Positions 13,530 to 18,650 of a stretch of DNA of 18,650 nucleotides are shown here, piece by piece; the stretch's first letter is position 1; every line of letters begins with the position of its first letter. Source of the DNA: Clostridiaceae bacterium UBA5444 (GTDB taxonomy: Bacteria > Bacillota > Clostridia > Clostridiales > Oxobacteraceae). Made by a program: the position numbers and the translations under genes. The notes beneath the pieces were generated by a model. It was not told the DNA's origin and searched no databases. It saw nothing but the letters and a program-made list of their open reading frames with translations. The DNA lies in contig DIRE01000046.1 of assembly GCA_002426575.1 (NCBI GenBank), positions 1 to 18,650 on the forward strand, in the 5' to 3' direction.

Positions 13530-14864
13530 TTATATTTTTAATTGTAACAATGCTTTTGCTGCCTTAACTGCCCTTTCAGGTGTTGGGAATGCCGGAATAC
13601 TATTTTTATTCATTAGCTTAACCTCTTGTTCTTCCACATCTCCACCACCTAAATAGCTGACTATTATTTGTACATCACTCTCAGACTTAACTTTATTTAT
13701 TACTTCAAATGCACCTGGTATTGGATCCCCAAATATAGTTAATATAAAGTCAAAACTTCCATCATCAATTACTGCCTTTAGTGCCTTTTCGTATCTTTCA
13801 GCTGTTGCATCTCCTGTCAAATCTAATGGATTAGATAGTACACATTGGTCAGGCAAAATATCTTCTAATGTTTTTTTAAGTTTATCATTTATTGGAGCTA
13901 TCTCTATTCCTATTTCTTCTGCCGTGTCAGTAGCTATAATACCTGCCCCACCGCTACTAGTCATAATTAACATTTTATTATCCTTCAGTTTTTTTGACAT
14001 TGCCGTTATCTTACAAAAATCATAAAGTTCTGTAATATCATTAGCTCTAATTACACCATGTTTTTTACAAAAAGCAGTAAATATTTTATCATTCCCAGCA
14101 ATAGATTTGGTATGAGAGGCCACCGCTTTTATTCCCTTTTCCGTTCTACCAGGCTTCAATACCACAATTGGCTTTTTCTGGCTTGTCCTAGCAATTGTAT
14201 CAATAAAAACTTCTCCTTCTTGTATACCTTCGATGTTTAATGCCACTACCTTTGTATTTGGATCCTCTGCAAAAAATTCAATAAAATCCGTTTCACTTAT
14301 ATCACTTTTGTTTCCTAAGGATGCAAAACAGGATACCCCCATTTCTTCTTTTTCAGCCCAAAGCTCTATTGTAGCCCCTATGGTACCACTTTGTGAAACT
14401 ATCCCTATAGAACCCTGTGTCTTAACTAAAGGCCAAGTGGCGCACATTTTGTTGGCAGTATAATTAACTCCTTGACAATTAGGCCCTATTATCCTCATTC
14501 CAAATTCCTTTGCTGTTTCCAATACTTCCATTTCTAAATCGTAATTCCCTATCTCTTTAAATCCACCGCTAATAATTATTGCTCCTTTTGCACCTTTTTC
14601 TCCAGCTTGTTTTATTATATCTTTTACAATAACAGCCGGAACCGATATAACCACTAAATCTATATTTTCCGGGATGCTCAAAATATCTGGATAACATTTT
14701 ATGCCCAGTATATTATCTTCCTTTAAGTTTACGGGATATATTGGGCCCTCAAATCCACCATCAGCAATATTTTTAAGTAGAGTATATCCCATTTTATCAG
14801 GGTTATTGGAAGCTCCAACTACTGCGATTGATTTTGCATATAATATATCTTTTAAAGTATACAT
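13530..14864 (-). CDS. ADP-forming acyl-CoA synthetase, alpha subunit (CoA-binding)
   Basis: This 444-residue protein is the partner of the ATP-grasp subunit. The N-terminal CoA-binding Rossmann domain has AVVGASNNPDKMGY (14-27) and PVNLKE; then come the two succinyl-CoA-ligase-like flavodoxin domains with RIIGPNCQGVNY (124-135), IVSQSGTIGA (155-164) and the ASHTKSIAGNDKIF segment, where H251 is the likely phosphorylated histidine. A second ligase domain starts around residue 285 (KMLIMTSSGGAGIIATD). It carries the acyl-CoA site and passes phosphate to the beta subunit. The start follows GGAGGTGG, 17 bp after the molybdenum subunit, consistent with co-translation. Complete with no missing motif. 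Confidence 0.93.
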   Translation of the reverse strand: MYTLKDILYAKSIAVVGASNNPDKMGYTLLKNIADGGFEGPIYPVNLKEDNILGIKCYPDILSIPENIDLVVISVPAVIVKDIIKQAGEKGAKGAIIISGGFKEIGNYDLEMEVLETAKEFGMRIIGPNCQGVNYTANKMCATWPLVKTQGSIGIVSQSGTIGATIELWAEKEEMGVSCFASLGNKSDISETDFIEFFAEDPNTKVVALNIEGIQEGEVFIDTIARTSQKKPIVVLKPGRTEKGIKAVASHTKSIAGNDKIFTAFCKKHGVIRANDITELYDFCKITAMSKKLKDNKMLIMTSSGGAGIIATDTAEEIGIEIAPINDKLKKTLEDILPDQCVLSNPLDLTGDATAERYEKALKAVIDDGSFDFILTIFGDPIPGAFEVINKVKSESDVQIIVSYLGGGDVEEQEVKLMNKNSIPAFPTPERAVKAAKALLQLKI

Positions 14865-14881
14865 ATTTCCACCTCCATGGT

Positions 14882-17182
14882 TTATCTATTTTCTTCTTCT
14901 AATCCTAAAAGGATTTTTTCTGGTTTAATAGGAAGTTCCCCGACAAGAACACCAGTAGCATTATATACAGCATTTGTAATTGCCCCTGCGGTTGGTACAA
15001 GTCCACATTCTCCTATACCTTTAACCCCATAAGGGCCAAAAGGATCTCCCGATTCAACAAACTTTACTTCAATTTCGGGTAAATCTTCAGCATGCATTAT
15101 TTTATAATCTGTGAAAGAATTATTGACAACACGTCCATTTTCTATTTTTAATTCTTCAGTTAATGCATACCCCATACCTTGAGCAATAGCTCCTTCCATT
15201 TGTCCTTCTGCTAAAATAGGATTCAATGTACGCCCATTATCTACAACCGCAGTTATCTTTTCAACCTTAACTTCACCCGTTAATGTATCAACCTCAACTT
15301 CAGCTATCTGACATCCAAAGGAATAAGTAGGTATATATATGGAATAACCTTCATCCACCAATCCTCTAGGTGCAAGCTCATCAACAAAACGGCCACGACC
15401 AGAAATGAGTCTTCCTAGTTTAAAAGCTGTGAACTCGGTTACCTCTCCTACAGTAGCCAAAGGCTTGTTTAGATCATTTTTAAAGAAAAGTTCTCCATTA
15501 ATACAATCCAACTCTTCCGCATCACAATTGAACATTTCAGAAGCCGCTACAAGAAGTTCTTCCTTTGCCTTTAGAGCTGCATCCATAGCAGCATGACCAC
15601 ATACAACTGTATGTCTACTACCATAGGCACCTAAATCATATGGGGTTATATCTGTATCGGTATTAATAATGCGTATATCATCCATTTTTACTCCCAGGGC
15701 TTCCGCTACAATCTGGGCAACACCTGTAGAACTACCCTGCCCCATCTCAATTATAGGAGTGATTACAGATACAATTCCATCATCACTTAACTTTATAAAT
15801 GTATCGGTAGCATTAAATCCAAAAAATCTGGTAGTAAATCCAGTATGAAGCATGGTTGCCATACCTATACCTTTTTTTACTTCCTTCCCTTTGTTTTCTT
15901 CTTTGAATTCTAAATACTTTTTATCCCATTGAGTAAGCTTCGTTGCTTCTTCAATACATTCATTGAATGTACATGTATTGATATTGGCTTTAGTGGCTTT
16001 AGCTGCCCCTTCTTTATTTGCATTCCTTAGACGCAACTCCTTGGGCTCAATTCCCAATTCTTTTGCTATCCTATCTAAATGTATTTCAAAGGCGTAGTGC
16101 ATTTGGGGATTTCCAAATCCACGAAATGCAGTACATGGTTGATTGTTTGTATATATACAGTCTCCATGGAAACTTACATTTGGTGCATCATAAAGTACTG
16201 AATAAAATACCCCTGCAAAACCTAAAACTGCAGCACCTTCATCACAATATGCGCCATTATCAGCAATTACTCTAGCTTGCTTTGCTAAAATTTTACCATC
16301 CTTGGTTACTCCCGTCTTTAAATAAACAATAAAAGGATACCTAGTCCTAGAAACGTTGAATTCATCTTCCCTAGAATTCACCATTTTTACAGGTCTTTTT
16401 GTAAACTTAGATAAATAAACAGCTATAGGTATCTTCGTATCCATTACAACTCTACTACCAAAAGCTCCACCAGTAGGAGTATTAATAATATTAATTTTAC
16501 CTCTATCTATACCAGTAGCATCTGCCACTTGTTTACGCCAACGATGTGGAATCTGTGTAGGACCCCAAATGGTTACTTTGCCGTCTGTATGATACTGGGC
16601 AATACAACCCCTTGTCTCTAGACAACAGTGAGCTTGTCTGGATGTTACAATCCTATCTTCAAAAATATAATCAGACTCTTCAAATCCTTTTTCTACATCG
16701 CCAAAATCCTTTACAACTTTGATAGCAACATTACTATTCTTTTCCTCATGGACAAGAACAGCATCATCTTGTAAGGCTTCTTCAGGATCAAATACTGTTA
16801 GTAAAGGTTCGTATTCCACTTCTATAAGCTTTAACGCCTTTTCAGCGATTTCTTCCGTATCAGCTGCTACTGCTGCTACTTCATCACCTAAAAATCTAAC
16901 TTTATCTTTACATAAAATCTCTTTATCTGCTACCGTTTGGTCAAAACTATATAGTAATTCAGGTATATCCTTACCTGTAATAACCGCCCTAACCCCAGGT
17001 AATTCCCTAGCACGAGTCACATCAATTTTTCGTATAACAGCATGTTTTTCTGTGCTTCGTAGGATTTTACCATATAACATTCCGGGAAAATTCATATCTG
17101 GTAGATATTTAGTTTGACCAGTGGCTTTTTGAACTGCATCAATTCGGGGCATATTTTTCCCTATCATTGAAGTTCTGCTCAT
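14882..17182 (-). CDS. Molybdenum hydroxylase (xanthine dehydrogenase family), molybdopterin-binding subunit
   Basis: This 766-residue protein is the catalytic subunit of a three-part hydroxylase that inserts oxygen from water into a heterocycle or aldehyde. Family features in order are the N-terminal a/b hammerhead domain (to about 120), TPTGGAFGSR (236-244) binding the cofactor, CTAFRGFGNPQ (350-360) with R354, EMGQGSSTGVAQ (479-490), YGSRHTVVCGHA, and the active-site glutamate E725 in GVKGIGECG. AFRGFG excludes CO dehydrogenases, which carry AYRCSFR. It is closer to xanthine dehydrogenase, nicotinate dehydrogenase and 4-hydroxybenzoyl-CoA reductase types, but the substrate cannot be named. 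AAAGGATGAT precedes the ATG. It is third in the operon, after the FAD and 2Fe-2S subunits, and needs molybdenum or tungsten, which fits the importer next door. Confidence 0.93.
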   Translation of the reverse strand: MSRTSMIGKNMPRIDAVQKATGQTKYLPDMNFPGMLYGKILRSTEKHAVIRKIDVTRARELPGVRAVITGKDIPELLYSFDQTVADKEILCKDKVRFLGDEVAAVAADTEEIAEKALKLIEVEYEPLLTVFDPEEALQDDAVLVHEEKNSNVAIKVVKDFGDVEKGFEESDYIFEDRIVTSRQAHCCLETRGCIAQYHTDGKVTIWGPTQIPHRWRKQVADATGIDRGKINIINTPTGGAFGSRVVMDTKIPIAVYLSKFTKRPVKMVNSREDEFNVSRTRYPFIVYLKTGVTKDGKILAKQARVIADNGAYCDEGAAVLGFAGVFYSVLYDAPNVSFHGDCIYTNNQPCTAFRGFGNPQMHYAFEIHLDRIAKELGIEPKELRLRNANKEGAAKATKANINTCTFNECIEEATKLTQWDKKYLEFKEENKGKEVKKGIGMATMLHTGFTTRFFGFNATDTFIKLSDDGIVSVITPIIEMGQGSSTGVAQIVAEALGVKMDDIRIINTDTDITPYDLGAYGSRHTVVCGHAAMDAALKAKEELLVAASEMFNCDAEELDCINGELFFKNDLNKPLATVGEVTEFTAFKLGRLISGRGRFVDELAPRGLVDEGYSIYIPTYSFGCQIAEVEVDTLTGEVKVEKITAVVDNGRTLNPILAEGQMEGAIAQGMGYALTEELKIENGRVVNNSFTDYKIMHAEDLPEIEVKFVESGDPFGPYGVKGIGECGLVPTAGAITNAVYNATGVLVGELPIKPEKILLGLEEENR

Positions 17183-17208
17183 TTTTTATCATCCTTTCCC
17201 TAGAGAAT

Positions 17209-17694
17209 TTAATCCAACTTCTTATCCTCATTTATCATTTCCGCTGCGTGTAAAATTGCTTTCTCAATTTTTTTATAACCAGTACATCTACACACATTCC
17301 CTCTTATAGCTTTACGAATATCTTTCGTATTAGGAGAAGGATTTTTGTCTAATAGACCCTTCGCAGACATTACCATACCAGGTGTACAGAAGCCACATTG
17401 AACAGCCCCCTCCTCTACAAAAGCCTTTTGAATAGGATGAAGCTCTTCTCCATTATTTAATCCTTCAATTGTAGTAATAACACTTCCTTCAGCTTCAACT
17501 GCTAAAACCATACATGAGTTAACTGGCTTGCCATCCATTATTACTGTACAGGCTCCACATTCTCCAGCCCTACAACCATCCTTTGTACCAGTTAGATTTA
17601 GATGATTTCTTATAGCATCAAGTAAAAGTGTATCGGATTCTACACTAATATTGTAAATTTCGCCATTAACATTTAAAGAGATATCGTGTTTCAT
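17209..17694 (-). CDS. Molybdenum hydroxylase, 2Fe-2S subunit
   Basis: This 161-residue protein relays electrons from the molybdenum site to FAD. The N-terminal plant-ferredoxin domain holds one cluster: C41, C46, C49 (CRAGECGAC) and C61. The C-terminal helical domain holds the second: C100, C103 (CGFCTPGMV) and C135, C137 (CRCTGY). All eight cysteines and family spacing are present, and length is typical. Its ATG overlaps the FAD subunit stop (ATGA), with AAGGAGG upstream, so the two are translationally coupled. Confidence 0.96.
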   Translation of the reverse strand: MKHDISLNVNGEIYNISVESDTLLLDAIRNHLNLTGTKDGCRAGECGACTVIMDGKPVNSCMVLAVEAEGSVITTIEGLNNGEELHPIQKAFVEEGAVQCGFCTPGMVMSAKGLLDKNPSPNTKDIRKAIRGNVCRCTGYKKIEKAILHAAEMINEDKKLD

Positions 17695-18599
17695 ATGGTT
17701 TGGCCTCCTTTTGTATTAGCATTTAATTGTTCTGCAGCTCTTCTATTAGCCAATTCCAAAGCTTTGATTGTTAAGTTTTTAACTGCTTTCTTCCTATACC
17801 AAGCATTTGTTCTAACATCATCAATAGGTTTAGATAAATCTTCTGCTATAGATGCCGCTTTTTCTATAGCAAGCTTGTCTAATTTAGTTTCAATTAAGGA
17901 ATTTGCTGCTTCTTCAGCTATTATTGGAGTAGGTCCAACGGCGCCTAATACAATTTTGGCAGATATACATTTACCCTCTTCATCTATAGTTACTACCGTA
18001 GCTACACCTGCTAGAGCAAGGTCCATAGCATTCCTTTTTAATCTAATATATGCAGTACCACTATATTCAGGCAATTCATCAAGGATAATTTCAGTTAGAA
18101 TTTCCTTTGATGACAAAGCAGTTTTCCCTGGTCCAATGAAAAAATCATCTAAATCCATCTCTCTACTGCCATTTTCCCCCACTACCTTGGCAATTCCACC
18201 AGTTGCCAATATAGGCTGAGCTAAATCAGCAGATGGAGCTGCATTACAGAGATTCCCACCAACTGTACCCCGATTACGAATTTGCACAGATGCCATCTCT
18301 TCTGCTGCCTCAATAATAAAAGGAAATTTTGATCTAATTAGTTCGGATTCTATAATTGAGTTTATAGTTGACAAAGCACCTATGCTAATTTTGTTCTCAG
18401 GTAGATATTGTATTTTATCCAACCTTAGTCCTTTAATATCCATCAATAATTCAGGTTTTATTTTTCCAGCTCTCATCTGAACCATTAAATCGGTACCACC
18501 AGCAAAGGGTTTTATTGATTTACCTTCCTGTGCCATTATCTTGCAGGCTTCTTCTATATCATTTGGTTTAATATAGTCAAAACCATCCAATTTTCCCAT
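17691..18599 (-). CDS. Molybdenum hydroxylase, FAD-binding subunit
   Basis: This 302-residue subunit passes electrons from the 2Fe-2S clusters to the external acceptor. It has the two FAD-contact motifs of the CoxM/XdhB type: PFAGGTDLMVQ (31-41) and QIRNRGTVGGNLCNAAPSAD (106-125), followed by the C-terminal CO-dehydrogenase-flavoprotein domain (YIRLKRNAMDLALAGVA onward). There is no extra 4Fe-4S insertion of the kind in the 4-hydroxybenzoyl-CoA reductase beta subunit, which argues against that exact enzyme. It is the first gene of the operon visible here. GGAGGG lies 9 bases before its ATG. The promoter, and any earlier gene, lie beyond the right edge. Confidence 0.94.
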   Translation of the reverse strand: MGKLDGFDYIKPNDIEEACKIMAQEGKSIKPFAGGTDLMVQMRAGKIKPELLMDIKGLRLDKIQYLPENKISIGALSTINSIIESELIRSKFPFIIEAAEEMASVQIRNRGTVGGNLCNAAPSADLAQPILATGGIAKVVGENGSREMDLDDFFIGPGKTALSSKEILTEIILDELPEYSGTAYIRLKRNAMDLALAGVATVVTIDEEGKCISAKIVLGAVGPTPIIAEEAANSLIETKLDKLAIEKAASIAEDLSKPIDDVRTNAWYRKKAVKNLTIKALELANRRAAEQLNANTKGGQTI

Positions 18600-18650
18600 T
18601 ACAACATCCCTCCTTATGTGCCAGTAATAGCTCGTTGCAAAATTCTACAA

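Noticed and set aside
16719..17117. Plus-strand open frame of 132 codons opposite the molybdopterin subunit
   Set aside because: Serine-rich, low-complexity shadow of a well-conserved gene on the other strand; no independent support.
14882..18599. Aerobic-type carbon monoxide dehydrogenase
   Set aside because: The AYRCSFR active-site loop of CoxL is absent; the large subunit has AFRGFG, as in purine, nicotinate and aromatic hydroxylases.
14882..18599. 4-hydroxybenzoyl-CoA reductase
   Set aside because: The FAD subunit lacks the cysteine-rich insertion for the extra 4Fe-4S cluster, and no benzoyl-CoA pathway gene is nearby.
18600..18650. End of an upstream gene before the FAD subunit
   Set aside because: Two minus-strand frames remain open in these 51 bp (one ending in a TAA before the ribosome binding site), but the stretch is too short to judge which, if either, is coding.

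Overview
The window is AT-rich DNA with strong AAGGAGG-type ribosome binding sites, several TTG starts, and genes typical of anaerobic low-GC Firmicutes: an ADP-forming acyl-CoA synthetase, a BKACE enzyme, a flavin/iron-sulfur/molybdenum hydroxylase and clostridial-type insertion sequences. A member of the Clostridia or Tissierellia is the best guess. No rRNA, tRNA or CRISPR array is present, so nothing finer can be said.

The left third (1-6700) is a mobile-element landing zone. An IS21-type istB gene lacking its N-terminal part abuts a complete IS66-family element (554-3073: tnpA, tnpB, tnpC, with matching 12-bp ends). The other end of IS66 cuts a small HD-domain gene in half. The two flanks do not match, so sequence has been lost around this element. 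After a GNAT acetyltransferase and a small membrane protein comes an IS110-family element (about 4503-6132). Its upstream non-coding region carries an extended -10 promoter and foldable sequence that fits a bridge (seeker) RNA. An orphan phage-type winged-helix gene follows; its ribosome binding site lies inside a 16-bp perfect inverted repeat. A possible short Spo0E-like remnant lies next to it.

The middle (6875-11823) holds a MATE-family efflux transporter with a near-consensus promoter. It is followed by a four-gene, minus-strand operon: a short ModE-type regulator, a lipoprotein substrate-binding protein, a FecCD/BtuC-type permease and its ATPase. The regulator, two ModE-box-like sites and the neighbouring molybdenum enzyme all point to a molybdate or tungstate importer of the MolBCA kind rather than an iron-siderophore system.

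The right part (11970-18599) is a tightly packed minus-strand catabolic operon. Transcription runs FAD subunit, 2Fe-2S subunit, molybdopterin subunit, ADP-forming acyl-CoA synthetase alpha, then beta, then BKACE (beta-keto acid cleavage enzyme). It ends at a hairpin (11942-11963) just before the ModE/importer operon. The inferred logic is as follows: the hydroxylase oxidises an unknown substrate; BKACE exchanges a beta-keto acid with acetyl-CoA to give acetoacetate and a new acyl-CoA; the synthetase turns an acyl-CoA into acid plus ATP; and the neighbouring importer supplies the metal. The substrate cannot be read from the sequence. This gene combination and the candidate bridge RNA are the most interesting items here.
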